From contig NZ_KZ559478.1 in the NCBI RefSeq assembly GCF_002850745.1, positions 111,895 to 175,894 of the forward strand: a stretch of DNA of 64,000 nucleotides, in the 5' to 3' direction. Below, piece after piece: positions 40,535 to 50,117 of the stretch. Origin of the DNA: Nonomuraea indica. Its GTDB lineage: Bacteria; Actinomycetota; Actinomycetes; Streptosporangiales; Streptosporangiaceae. Within the stretch, counting starts at the first letter, position 1, and the number at the start of each line of letters is the position of its first letter. Under the pieces are notes generated by a model, which was not told the origin of the DNA, made no database searches, and worked only from the letters and a program-made list of their open reading frames with translations. The position numbers and the translations under genes were made by a program.

Positions 40535-41758
40535 TCAGGCGGCGAGCGGCATGGGCCTGCGGACGCGGGAGCCGATCAGCCGGGTCAGCAGCACGGCCAG
40601 CCCGGTGCCGGCCAGCACGAGCACGCCGGAGAGCATCACCCCGGCGCGCGGCCCACCCAGCTCGGACAGCCAGCCGACCAGCGGCGCGCCGATCGGGGCG
40701 CCGCCGGTGAACACCAGCATGTAGATGCCCATCACCCGGCCCCGCATCTCGGGCGAGGTGGCGAGCTGGACGCCGGCGTTCGCGGCCGTGTTGACCGTGA
40801 TGAGCGCGACCCCGGTGGGGATCAGCAGCAGCAGGTACGCCGGGTAGAACGGGGCCAGCCCCGTCGCCACCTGGAACAGCCCGAACCCGATCGCGCCGGC
40901 CATGAGCAGCCTGCGTGACGGCCGGGCACGACGGGCGGCGAGCAGCGCCCCGCCCAGCGCGCCGACGGCGAACATGCTGGACGCCAGCCCGAACGACGAC
41001 GCCCCCGCGTGGAAGACCTCGCGGGCCATGAGCGCGATCGACATCGAGAACGACTGCGCGAACATCGACACGAACGCGATCAGCAGCACCGGCATGAGGA
41101 GCTCCTCGCGCTCCAGCACGTAGCGCAGCCCCTCGCGGAGCTGGCCCTTGGCGCGCGGCACCGGATCGGACAGGTGAAGCTCCGACGCGCGCATGAAGAC
41201 CAGGCTGGAGATGACGCCGGCGAACGTGAGCGCGTTGATGAGGAACAGCGGCCCGGTGCCCCCGAGCATGTGGATCAGCACACCGGCGATCGCCGGGCCG
41301 ACCACGCGGGCCAGGTTGAAGATCGAGCTGTTGAGCGCGATCGCGTTCGACAGGTCCTGCCGGCCGACCATCTCGACCACGAACGCCTGCCGGGTCGGCA
41401 CCTCGACGCAGGAGATCAGGCCGAGGACGAACGCCATCACGTACACGTGCCAGACCTGGGCGGCGCCCGTCATCGTCAGCACGCCGATCGTCAGCGCGAG
41501 CCCGGCCATCAGCGACTGGGAGATGACGAGGATGGGGCGCTTGGGGTAGCGGTCGGCGAGCACGCCGCCGAACATCCCGAAGAACAGCATGGGGAGGAAC
41601 TGGAGCGCGGTCGCCGTGCCGAGGGCCGCCGCGCTGCCGCCGGTGAGCTCCAGCACCAGCCAGTCCTGGGCGGTGCGCTGAAGCCAGGTGCCGACGTTGG
41701 AGACGGCACCACCGGCCGCGAACATGCGGTAGTTGCGAATCCTGAGCGACCGGAACAT
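40535..41758 (-). CDS. MFS transporter (EntS/MFS_3 type)
   Basis: 407 residues with 12 membrane segments. It begins MFRSLRIRNYRMFAAGGAVS; the A-loop motif is FGGVLADRYPKRPIL, and the family-specific TRQAFVVEMVGRQDLSNAIA is present. C-terminal ELGGPRAGVMLSGVLVLAG is typical. It probably exports drugs or siderophores. ATG 41758 has CAGGAC upstream and lies 26 bases after the MarR stop, so the MarR protein very likely regulates it. Confidence 0.9.
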   Translation of the reverse strand: MFRSLRIRNYRMFAAGGAVSNVGTWLQRTAQDWLVLELTGGSAAALGTATALQFLPMLFFGMFGGVLADRYPKRPILVISQSLMAGLALTIGVLTMTGAAQVWHVYVMAFVLGLISCVEVPTRQAFVVEMVGRQDLSNAIALNSSIFNLARVVGPAIAGVLIHMLGGTGPLFLINALTFAGVISSLVFMRASELHLSDPVPRAKGQLREGLRYVLEREELLMPVLLIAFVSMFAQSFSMSIALMAREVFHAGASSFGLASSMFAVGALGGALLAARRARPSRRLLMAGAIGFGLFQVATGLAPFYPAYLLLLIPTGVALITVNTAANAGVQLATSPEMRGRVMGIYMLVFTGGAPIGAPLVGWLSELGGPRAGVMLSGVLVLAGTGLAVLLTRLIGSRVRRPMPLAA

Positions 41759-41784
41759 CCCGGTCCTGGGTTGTTCGGGTTCGT

Positions 41785-42234
41785 CTAGATCCGGCTGAGC
41801 TTCTCCAGGATGGGCGCCGCCTGCCTGAGGATCGCCCGCTCCTCGGGGGTCAACTCCTTCAGCCGCTGGGTCAGCCACGCCTCCTTGCGGCGTCGCTCCT
41901 CCTTCAGCAGCTTCTGGGCGGCCTCGGTCACGGTCACGGTCACCTGGCGCCGGTCGGTCGAGTGCGGGGTGCGCGACACCAGGCCGCGCTCCTCGAGCGC
42001 GGCGATCACGCGCGTCATCGAGGGCGGCTGCACCTTCTCGAGCTCGGCCAACTCGCCGGGGGTTATCCCGGAATGCCGTTCCACCGCGGCGAGCGTCGCG
42101 AACTGCGTGGGAGTCAGCGAGTGGGCCGCCGCCTGTCGTCGTAGGCGCCTGGTCAGCCGCGCCAGCGACACGCGCAGGGCGGATGCCAGGCCTGCGTCGC
42201 TGCGCAGGCTTGTCTGTGGGGTGTTGGTTAGCAT
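41785..42234 (-). CDS. MarR-family transcriptional regulator of the downstream exporter
   Basis: 149 residues. Winged-helix core: LTPTQFATLAAVERHSGITPGELAELEKVQPPS, then MTRVIAALEERGLVSRTPHS and the wing DRRQVTVTVTEAAQKLL, with a helical dimerisation C-terminus. It is the first gene of a two-gene unit with the MFS exporter. A 7+7 inverted repeat overlapping its start codon indicates autorepression, relieved by ligand. Confidence 0.93.
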   Translation of the reverse strand: MLTNTPQTSLRSDAGLASALRVSLARLTRRLRRQAAAHSLTPTQFATLAAVERHSGITPGELAELEKVQPPSMTRVIAALEERGLVSRTPHSTDRRQVTVTVTEAAQKLLKEERRRKEAWLTQRLKELTPEERAILRQAAPILEKLSRI

Positions 42235-42254
42235 GAGTCATTACCTTTGCTAAC
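42227..42254. promoter_or_regulatory. GTTAGCA/TGCTAAC dyad, candidate MarR operator
   Basis: GTTAGCA (42227-42233) and TGCTAAC (42248-42254) are perfect inverted copies 14 bases apart, in a locally AT-rich stretch over the marR start codon. TTAGCAA-type half-sites are usual for MarR/SlyA proteins. Confidence 0.6.
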
Positions 42255-42311
42255 TATATGGGAAAGCACGATATTTCCTCAAATCCTCGTCGTCTCACCT
42301 TGTGATACACC

Positions 42312-42342
42312 GAGGCCGCCCCCCGCGCGAGGGGGCGGCCTC
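42312..42342 (-). terminator. intrinsic terminator of the NCS2 permease gene
   Basis: GAGGCCGCCCCC (42312-42323), a 7-base loop, then GGGGGCGGCCTC (42331-42342): a perfect 12-bp stem beginning 9 bases after the permease stop. Only a weak T tract follows on the minus strand, as is common in actinomycetes. Confidence 0.85.
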
Positions 42343-42350
42343 GACCTGCG

Positions 42351-43796
<1,446 letters not shown>

Positions 43797-43867
43797 GCGC
43801 GAAGCGTAGACGGGACCTCACGGTACGCCAAAAGTGCTGGTGACCGTATCGAGACCTGATTGGAAGC

Positions 43868-43873
43868 TAGGGT
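43868..43873 (+). promoter_or_regulatory. -10 box TAGGGT, leaderless arrangement
   Basis: TAGGGT ends six bases before GTG 43880 and no ribosome binding site is present, pointing to a leaderless mRNA for the DUF2530 gene. Confidence 0.4.
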
Positions 43874-43879
43874 GGACCC

Positions 43880-44113
43880 GTGAAGCAGGAGTGGCACCCC
43901 GACCCCGAGCCGATCGAGACCAACGACACGCTCACCGTCGCCGTGGGCACCGGCCTGTGGGCGGTCGCGCTCGTCGCCCTGCTGGTCGTCCGTCCCGCCC
44001 CGGCGAACTCGTGGTGGATCTGGACGTGTGTCGCCGGCGTGGTCCTCGGCCTGATGGGCCTGGCGTACGTGCGCAGGCGCGCCTCCCAGCGGGAGGTTTC
44101 CGGCGACAGGTGA
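43880..44113 (+). CDS. DUF2530 family small membrane protein
   Basis: 77 residues with two membrane helices (VAVGTGLWAVALVALLVV and WIWTCVAGVVLGLMGLAYV) and a basic tail. The start KQEWHPDPEPIETNDTLTVAVGT matches the DUF2530 pattern of a Pro-rich head and a conserved N-D. Function unknown. It is divergent from the NCS2 permease gene with an 83-base gap. Confidence 0.82.
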   Translation: MKQEWHPDPEPIETNDTLTVAVGTGLWAVALVALLVVRPAPANSWWIWTCVAGVVLGLMGLAYVRRRASQREVSGDR

Positions 44114-44193
44114 CATTCGTCATCCCCGGCCCATCCCGGAAGTCAGCGACAAGAGTTGTTACACGCCACTACCTGCGCGAATGTGGTCCCGGC

Positions 44194-45717
44194 ATGCTGA
44201 TGGGCATGAAGAAGACCTTGCTCACCTTCGTCCTGTGCGCGACCGCTCTCGCCGGATGCGGCAGCGCGGAAGACCCCGCCAAGCCCGCCACCGAGCCCGC
44301 GGCGAAGAGCACCGACCGGTCGTCCGGCCGGCCCGCGAAGGAGGCGGGCACGGTCGCCTGGAGCACCTGCCAGGGCCTGACCGGCCCCGACGGCAAACCC
44401 GCCGCCCCCGACCCGTCCGTCGAGTGCGGCACGATCAAGGTCCCGCTCGACTACGCCAAGCCTGACGGCGACCAGATCGACCTGGCGCTGATCCGCGTCA
44501 AGGCCACCTCCGACGACCGGCTCGGCTCCCTCGTCTTCAACTTCGGCGGCCCCGGCGGCTCCGGCGTCGACACGCTGGCCCTGGCCGCCAAGGCGTTCGC
44601 CGGCCTCGGCACCCGCTACGACCTCGTCAGCTTCGACCCGCGCGGCGTCGACCGCAGCGCGGGCGTCAGGTGTGGCGGCGAGGTCGAACGCCTGCTGGCC
44701 GCCACCTCCGGCGCCGACGGCGAGAAGCTGGCCAGGCAGTTCACCGCCGCCTGCGAGAAGGACTCCGGCAAGATCCTGCCGCACGTCGGCACCGTCAACG
44801 CCGCCAAGGACCTCGAACGGCTGCGCGTCGCGCTCGGCGACGACAAGCTCAACTACTTCGGCCTCTCGTACGGCACGCACCTCGGCGCCGTCTACGCCAC
44901 CCACTTCCCGGCGAACGTCGGCAGGTTCGTCCTGGACAGCGCCTACGACCCGACGGTCACGTTCGAGGAGCGGGCCGTCACCCAGGCCACCGGCTTCGCG
45001 ACCTCGTTCGAGGCGTTCGCCAAGAGCTGCGTCGCGCAGGGCTGCGACCTCGGCAAGACCCCCGCCGAAGTGAAGGAGAACGTCGAGAAGCTGGTGGAAG
45101 GGCTGAAGACCAGGCCGCTCAAGGTGGGCTCGCGCCGCCTGACGCACGGCCTCGGCCAGCTCGCCGTCATCACCCCGCTGTACGCCAAGGCGACCTGGCC
45201 GATGCTGGAGCAGGCCGCCGCGTCCGCGATCAAGGGTGACGGCGCCGCGCTGCTGGCGCTGGCCGACTCCTACACCGGCCGCAAGCCCGACGGCACGTAC
45301 TCCACCATGATGACCAGCCTGCAGGCGATCACCTGTGTGGACAGCGCCGAGCGCCCCGGCCGCGCCGAGACCGCCGCGATCAACGAGAAGGTCGAGAAGG
45401 TCTTCCCCGTCCTGTCCACCGACAGCCCCGTCACGGCCTGCTCCTCCTGGCCGGCGAAGGGCAGCGACGAGGCCAAGAGGATCGACGCCACCGGCTCCGC
45501 CCCGATCGTCGTCATCGGCGGCAAGGGCGACCCCGCCACGCCGTACCAGTGGGCCGTCAGCCTGAACAAGCAGCTCAAGACCGGCGTCCTGGTCACCTAC
45601 GAGGGTGAGGGCCACGGCGCCTACCTCAGCGGCAGCTCGTGCGTCATGCGCCTGGTCGACGCCTACGTCCTGAGCGGCAAGGTCCCGGCGGCGAACACCT
45701 CCTGCCCCGCCGCCTGA
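44194..45717 (+). CDS. secreted tripeptidyl-aminopeptidase-like lipoprotein (S33 alpha/beta hydrolase)
   Basis: 507 residues from ATG 44194; ATG 44200 or 44206 (MKKTLLTF) are alternatives. Lipoprotein signal with lipobox LAGC, then a linker. The hydrolase domain has the oxyanion region VFNFGGPGGSGVDT, SFDPRGVDRSAGV, the nucleophile elbow GLSYGTHLG, acid VIGGKGDPATPY and the catalytic His in EGEGHGAYL. Members such as Streptomyces tripeptidyl aminopeptidase and mycobacterial CaeA/Hip1 cleave peptides or esters outside the cell. It ends in a repeat that duplicates its stop codon and then a bidirectional terminator. Confidence 0.9.
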   Translation: MLMGMKKTLLTFVLCATALAGCGSAEDPAKPATEPAAKSTDRSSGRPAKEAGTVAWSTCQGLTGPDGKPAAPDPSVECGTIKVPLDYAKPDGDQIDLALIRVKATSDDRLGSLVFNFGGPGGSGVDTLALAAKAFAGLGTRYDLVSFDPRGVDRSAGVRCGGEVERLLAATSGADGEKLARQFTAACEKDSGKILPHVGTVNAAKDLERLRVALGDDKLNYFGLSYGTHLGAVYATHFPANVGRFVLDSAYDPTVTFEERAVTQATGFATSFEAFAKSCVAQGCDLGKTPAEVKENVEKLVEGLKTRPLKVGSRRLTHGLGQLAVITPLYAKATWPMLEQAAASAIKGDGAALLALADSYTGRKPDGTYSTMMTSLQAITCVDSAERPGRAETAAINEKVEKVFPVLSTDSPVTACSSWPAKGSDEAKRIDATGSAPIVVIGGKGDPATPYQWAVSLNKQLKTGVLVTYEGEGHGAYLSGSSCVMRLVDAYVLSGKVPAANTSCPAA

Positions 45718-45770
45718 CCCCAGACCGCCTGACCCCGGACCGCCTGACCCCGGACCGCCTGACTCCCCCG
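45711..45770 (+). repeat. 15-bp tandem repeat spanning a stop codon
   Basis: Four copies of CGCCTGACCCCGGAC (45711, 45726, 45741, 45756). The unit contains the gene's stop codon TGA and is a multiple of three, so in-frame TGA codons recur at 45730, 45745 and 45760. Confidence 0.85.
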
Positions 45771-45855
45771 GTTCACCGGACCCACCGGACGCCTGACTCC
45801 CCGGCTCACCGACCCACCGGACCCGCCCGGGCCTCACTCGCCCGGCCACCGCTCC

Positions 45856-45884
45856 GGCGCCGCCACCCTGGAGGTGACGGCGCC
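45856..45884. terminator. bidirectional hairpin terminator between convergent genes
   Basis: GGCGCCG (45856-45862) pairs with CGGCGCC (45878-45884), and CACC with GGTG inside, with one mismatch and a 5-base loop. It lies between the aminopeptidase-like gene and the minus-strand ATPase gene. Confidence 0.6.
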
Positions 45885-45898
45885 ACCGAGCGGGGATG

Positions 45899-45976
45899 GG
45901 CGTTACGGGGCCGGGCGTTACGGGCCCGGCGGCGCGGGCCCGGCGTTACGCGCCCGGCGGCGCGGGCCGGGCGGGC
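45899..45976. repeat. GGGCGTTACGGGCCCGGCGGC-related degenerate repeats
   Basis: GGCGTTACG occurs three times and CCCGGCGGCGCGGG twice in 78 bases just after the stop of the minus-strand ATPase gene. No coding potential seen. Confidence 0.65.
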
Positions 45977-45978
45977 GA

Positions 45979-48900
45979 TCAGGACAGGTCGGCCTCGGCG
46001 AGGAGCAGGGGGACGGCGGCCGGGTCGCGCAGCAGCGCCGCCACGGCGAGCCGGTCGTTCCACTGGCCGGTCGCCCAGGCCAGCCCGCGCGCCAGCCCCT
46101 CCACCCCGGTGCAGTGCACGGCGCCCTCGAAGAACCGCCACGTGCAGGCCACCCCGTCCACCAGCAGCTTCTCGTGCTCGACGTAGGTCTCGGGGGCCGT
46201 GGGGAGCAGGGAGCGCACCTCGGGCGGCACCGGCCGGACGACGCCCTCGGAGGTGACCTCACCGCTGGCCAGCTCACCGGCGAGCGGCAGGTCGAGCAGC
46301 TCCGACAGCGCCTCTGCCAGGTCGTAGGGGGCGAGCACCAGCGGCCGCTCGGCGACGAGCTGCAGCAGGTCGGGCGCCTCCACCACGACGGCGTCGTCGG
46401 CCGCGGCCACCACGATGTCGCCGTGCAGCACCGCACGCACCCGGGAGGGCGGCGCCACCCGCTCGGGCGCGACGCCCGCCAGCGCCATCCACAGGGCGCG
46501 CAGCTGGGCCCGGTCGACCTCCAGGGACTCGTCGGCCATCAGGTCGAGCAGCTCCTCCGGACCGCCGTGGGAGGCCAGCAGCTCGGCCAGCGTGGTGCGC
46601 ACGCCGAGCATGGCCAGCGCCCCCTCGTCGAGCCCGGCGGGTGCGTCGGCGTAGAGGCCCTGCAGCAGCGGGTCGGCGCCGGGCAGCCGCAGCTCGCGCG
46701 GCCGGCGCCCGTCGAGGACCGGGTGCTCGCCCAGCCACCACGCGGTGTAGGACGGCACCTCGACGCCGCCGACGCGCAGCGGGTGCAGCGCGGCCCGCAG
46801 CGGCGGCCTGGTGAGCAGCGCCAGCGCGGCCGGCCAGTCGGCGACCAGCTCCAGGTCGCGCACGGCCGCGAAGTCGGCCACGACGGGAGGCACGTCCAGG
46901 TCGGGCAGCAGGTCGATGACGTGGTCGAGCCACTCGGCCTCGCCGTCGAGGTCGTGGTCGCAGTCGTCGTGGTCGAGCAGCACGTCGGAGTCGTGCGCCA
47001 CCGCGAACCCGTCGAGCACGCCCGTGGCGGCCAGCACCCGCGAGCCGTAGGTCTCCACCAGGTCGGCCGCCACGACGCCGAGGTGGCTGTCGGGCCCGAC
47101 CAGCTTGGCCAGCGCGCCCTCGGCCAGCATGAGCTCGCCCGCCGGGTAGAGCTCGCCGTCGACGCCGCGCAGCGCCAGCGCGGCCAGCCCCGGCGCCTCG
47201 CCGGGGGCCAGACCGGCGGCCTCGACCAGCGACAGCACCGCCCGCGCCACCGGCTCCGGGTCGGGGTTGTCGAGCGACTGGGCGACCGCCTCCCTGGTGA
47301 GCGGGTCGTCGAGGATCGTGCGCGGGGTCGCCTCGGCCGCGCCCAGCCGCAGCAGGGCCGGATGGGCGGCGTCGGGGTGCACGATGCGCAGCCCGAGGGG
47401 GGTCAGGTCGAGCCCGCCGTGACCGTCGAGCCGCAGGATGAGGGTGCCGCGCGGGCCGCGGACCAGGCGGCCGTCGGCCAGCGGCACCGGCAGCGCGCCG
47501 AGCGACTCGGGGTCGTCGGCGGGCAGCACCTCGTACAGCGAACGCCACCACGACGGCTCGCGGCCCTCGACTGCCTCCCCCGACAGCAGGTCGACCACTT
47601 CGGCCAGCTCCACCCGGCGCACGCCGAGCGAGACCATCGCCGGGTGCCGGGCGGGCCAGCCGGCGGGCAGCAGGCCGGGCACGAAGGGGGCGACGGCGGC
47701 CAGCAGGTCGGCGGCCCCGGCGACCACGGCCGCCTCGCGGCCCGCGACCACCCAGCCGTCGCCCTGCGGCTCCCTGGCCGGATGCTCGACGCGCCACTCG
47801 GCGTCGGGCTCGTAGACCTCGGCGTCGGCGAACGACGGCGTCTGCACGTCGGGCTCCGGCGCCGACAGCGCGGGCAGCAACGGCGTGTCGGGCAGCCGCA
47901 GCAGGATGGCGCGGCGGATGCGGGCGTCGAGCTCGCCCTTGCCCATGAGCGCGGGCACCAGGTCGAGCAGCCTCGGCGTGCGCGGCAGCTCGCGCAGCAG
48001 CCTGACGTAGGCGTCGGCGGCCCTGTCGACGAGGAAGTCGGTCAGCGGCCCCTTGGCCACGTGCCGCCGGTCGGTGGCCATCGGGAAGGAGGCGATGAGC
48101 AGGACGGGCAGGTCGAGAGGTTCGTCGCTGGGCGTGGGGGCGTGCACCACGGGCGGCACCGTCGCGGGCAGCGGCCCCGGCTCGCCCGTGCCCGTGTGCG
48201 GGACGGCCCAGCGGACCGACCAGTAGGGCCTGGTGCGCTCCTCGGTCGGCCGGTCGGCGAAGAGCGCCGCCACCTCCTCGGGCGTGAACTCCCCCGACTC
48301 CGACACCACGTGCCAGCCGTCGGCGTGCACCGTGCGGACCTCGCCGTCGAGGTCGATCTCGATGGCCGTGAGCGCGGGCATGCCCAGCGGCAGCGCCGGG
48401 CTGGTCTCCTCCAGCATCCGCCGCACGGCCGCGACCGCCGCCTCGTCGCGCAGCGGGAGCCGGACCAGCGTGTCGAATCCATCAGGCACGTCCATCGGCT
48501 CGGCCGTGAACGGCAGGCGCAGCAGCGGCACGTGACCGGATCGGGAGGCCAGCTCGCCGGCCAGCTCCGGCACCCCGGCCACCACCGCGGCCGTCTCCTC
48601 GCGCGACCAGCGCACCGCCTGCGCGCCGCGCGAGCCGATCGACGGCGCGTCACAGACGGAGACGACCGCGGCGAACCCGACACCGAACCGCCCCGCCGCA
48701 CCCGCCTCGCCGCGCTTGCCGGACACGCGGAGCGTCGCGAGGCTCTCCACGCCGGTGGCGTCGAGAGGCGCGCCCGTGTTGGCGGCCGTCAGCACGTCGC
48801 CGCGCAGCGTCAGCCGCAGCACTCCGGGCACGCCCGCGCGCAGGGCCGCGTCGGCGGCGTTCTGGGCGAGCTCGACGATCAGCCGGTCGCGGTAGCCGCC

Positions 48901-49011
48901 GAGGGCGAAGTCCTCCTCGGCGTTGGCGTCCTCGCGGAAGCGGGCGGGCGAGGCCGTCCATGCGGCGAGCACGGCGGCCCGCATCCGGTCAGTGCCGAAG
49001 GTGTCGGTCAT
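45979..49011 (-). CDS. large sacsin-type HSP90-like ATPase protein
   Basis: 1010 residues with no signal peptide. The N-terminal 200 residues form a GHKL/HSP90-like ATPase: RLIVELAQNAADAALRAGVP (N box with the Mg-binding Asn), LTAANTGAPLDATGVESLAT (G1-like), GRFGVGFAAVVSVCDAPSIG (G2-like lid). This resembles the N-terminal module of sacsin and related prokaryotic proteins. The remaining 800 residues are Leu/Asp/Glu-rich alpha/beta segments without a motif I can name. Such large ATPases are thought to act as chaperones or in defence contexts; neighbours (DUF3027, cold-shock protein) are housekeeping, which favours a general role. ATG 49011 is well placed. Function not established. Confidence 0.85.
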   Translation of the reverse strand: MTDTFGTDRMRAAVLAAWTASPARFREDANAEEDFALGGYRDRLIVELAQNAADAALRAGVPGVLRLTLRGDVLTAANTGAPLDATGVESLATLRVSGKRGEAGAAGRFGVGFAAVVSVCDAPSIGSRGAQAVRWSREETAAVVAGVPELAGELASRSGHVPLLRLPFTAEPMDVPDGFDTLVRLPLRDEAAVAAVRRMLEETSPALPLGMPALTAIEIDLDGEVRTVHADGWHVVSESGEFTPEEVAALFADRPTEERTRPYWSVRWAVPHTGTGEPGPLPATVPPVVHAPTPSDEPLDLPVLLIASFPMATDRRHVAKGPLTDFLVDRAADAYVRLLRELPRTPRLLDLVPALMGKGELDARIRRAILLRLPDTPLLPALSAPEPDVQTPSFADAEVYEPDAEWRVEHPAREPQGDGWVVAGREAAVVAGAADLLAAVAPFVPGLLPAGWPARHPAMVSLGVRRVELAEVVDLLSGEAVEGREPSWWRSLYEVLPADDPESLGALPVPLADGRLVRGPRGTLILRLDGHGGLDLTPLGLRIVHPDAAHPALLRLGAAEATPRTILDDPLTREAVAQSLDNPDPEPVARAVLSLVEAAGLAPGEAPGLAALALRGVDGELYPAGELMLAEGALAKLVGPDSHLGVVAADLVETYGSRVLAATGVLDGFAVAHDSDVLLDHDDCDHDLDGEAEWLDHVIDLLPDLDVPPVVADFAAVRDLELVADWPAALALLTRPPLRAALHPLRVGGVEVPSYTAWWLGEHPVLDGRRPRELRLPGADPLLQGLYADAPAGLDEGALAMLGVRTTLAELLASHGGPEELLDLMADESLEVDRAQLRALWMALAGVAPERVAPPSRVRAVLHGDIVVAAADDAVVVEAPDLLQLVAERPLVLAPYDLAEALSELLDLPLAGELASGEVTSEGVVRPVPPEVRSLLPTAPETYVEHEKLLVDGVACTWRFFEGAVHCTGVEGLARGLAWATGQWNDRLAVAALLRDPAAVPLLLAEADLS

Positions 49012-49090
49012 CGATCACGATCCTGGTTGAGGGTAGGGGGGCCACCGTAGGTTAGCGGCCCGCGCCGACACTCCCCGACCCGTTGGCGGA

Positions 49091-49891
49091 TCAGGAGTGC
49101 CCGAGCTCCTCCTGGGCCCGCTCGTCCACCGAGCCCGCCTCCTCCTCGAGCAGGTCGAACCCCAGGTCGTCGAGGATCGGGGTGGCCTGCTCGACGGGGG
49201 GCGGCATGACGGCGGCCTCGGAGTGCGCCCCGCAGCCGTGGTCGGCGGCGACCACCCTGCCGTCGTCGGGCGCGTACTCGTTGGCGCAGACCCCGAAGGT
49301 CAGCCTCAACTCACCCGACAGCGGCCAGTAGAAACCGCAGGTGGAGCACTGCGCGGGAGCGGCGTGTGCGATCGGAGTGTGCGGCCCGTGCTCGCCCGAG
49401 TGCCAGCGCCTGGCAGCCAGGTCCCTGCCGATGGCCGAGAGCACACGTGCCCGGCCCAGGCCGTACTCGAAAACCATCTGGTGGTCCGCGTCGTCGCCGG
49501 TGTCGGTGAACCCGGGCACGAGCCGGTCGTCGTCCTCGGGGGTCGGCAGCAGGTCGCCGACGCCGAGGTCACCCGGACGCAGCCGCTCGCTCCACGGCAG
49601 CCACTCGGGCGCCAGCAGCGCCCCGGGGCCGGGCAGCAGGACGGCCTCGCTGACCGTGACCTTCTTCGCCCGCGAGGCGCGGGTCACGGTGATCGCCCAC
49701 CGCCAGCCGCGGTAGGCCCGGTCGAGGCAGGCGAAGAAGTGGGTGACGATCCGGTCGCCCTCGGACTCGTAGCCCAGGTGGTCGCCGGGCTCGCCGGGCC
49801 GCGCGAGCTCCTCGGCGGCGGCGCGCGCCAGATCGACCGCGGCGACACAGGCCTGGTCGGGGGCGGAGACGCGGGTCCTGGTCCGGCTCAT
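49091..49891 (-). CDS. DUF3027 family protein with Cys-rich zinc-ribbon-like motif
   Basis: 266 residues. It begins MSRTRTRVSAPDQACVAAVD. The central part has HFFACLDRAYRGWRWAITVT and EWLPWSERLRPGDLGVGDLL. The characteristic C-terminal signature is CSTCGFYWPLSG, FGVCANEYAPDDGRVVAADH and GCGAHSEA, whose four Cys and His could bind zinc. ATG 49891 gives the standard family start, although the frame is open upstream. It is conserved across actinobacteria with unknown function and, as commonly seen, lies near a cold-shock gene. Confidence 0.9.
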   Translation of the reverse strand: MSRTRTRVSAPDQACVAAVDLARAAAEELARPGEPGDHLGYESEGDRIVTHFFACLDRAYRGWRWAITVTRASRAKKVTVSEAVLLPGPGALLAPEWLPWSERLRPGDLGVGDLLPTPEDDDRLVPGFTDTGDDADHQMVFEYGLGRARVLSAIGRDLAARRWHSGEHGPHTPIAHAAPAQCSTCGFYWPLSGELRLTFGVCANEYAPDDGRVVAADHGCGAHSEAAVMPPPVEQATPILDDLGFDLLEEEAGSVDERAQEELGHS

Positions 49892-50117
49892 CGGCCCGCC
49901 TCCGGCGAAAGGTGCTGTTCGCTCACACTTCATTCTCACCCATGGCCGGACCCGAAGGTGCCGACAGCGGGGGATCCGCCCCATCCGGAACCGGACGGAA
50001 CCCCCACACGGCCACGAGTCCGGCCTCCGGCGGCGGCCCTCCGGCGCCGGACCCGCCGACACGAGGGCGCCCGAGGTCGCGCCGCCCGCGAGGGGAGATC
50101 GGGTAAGACTGGTAGGC

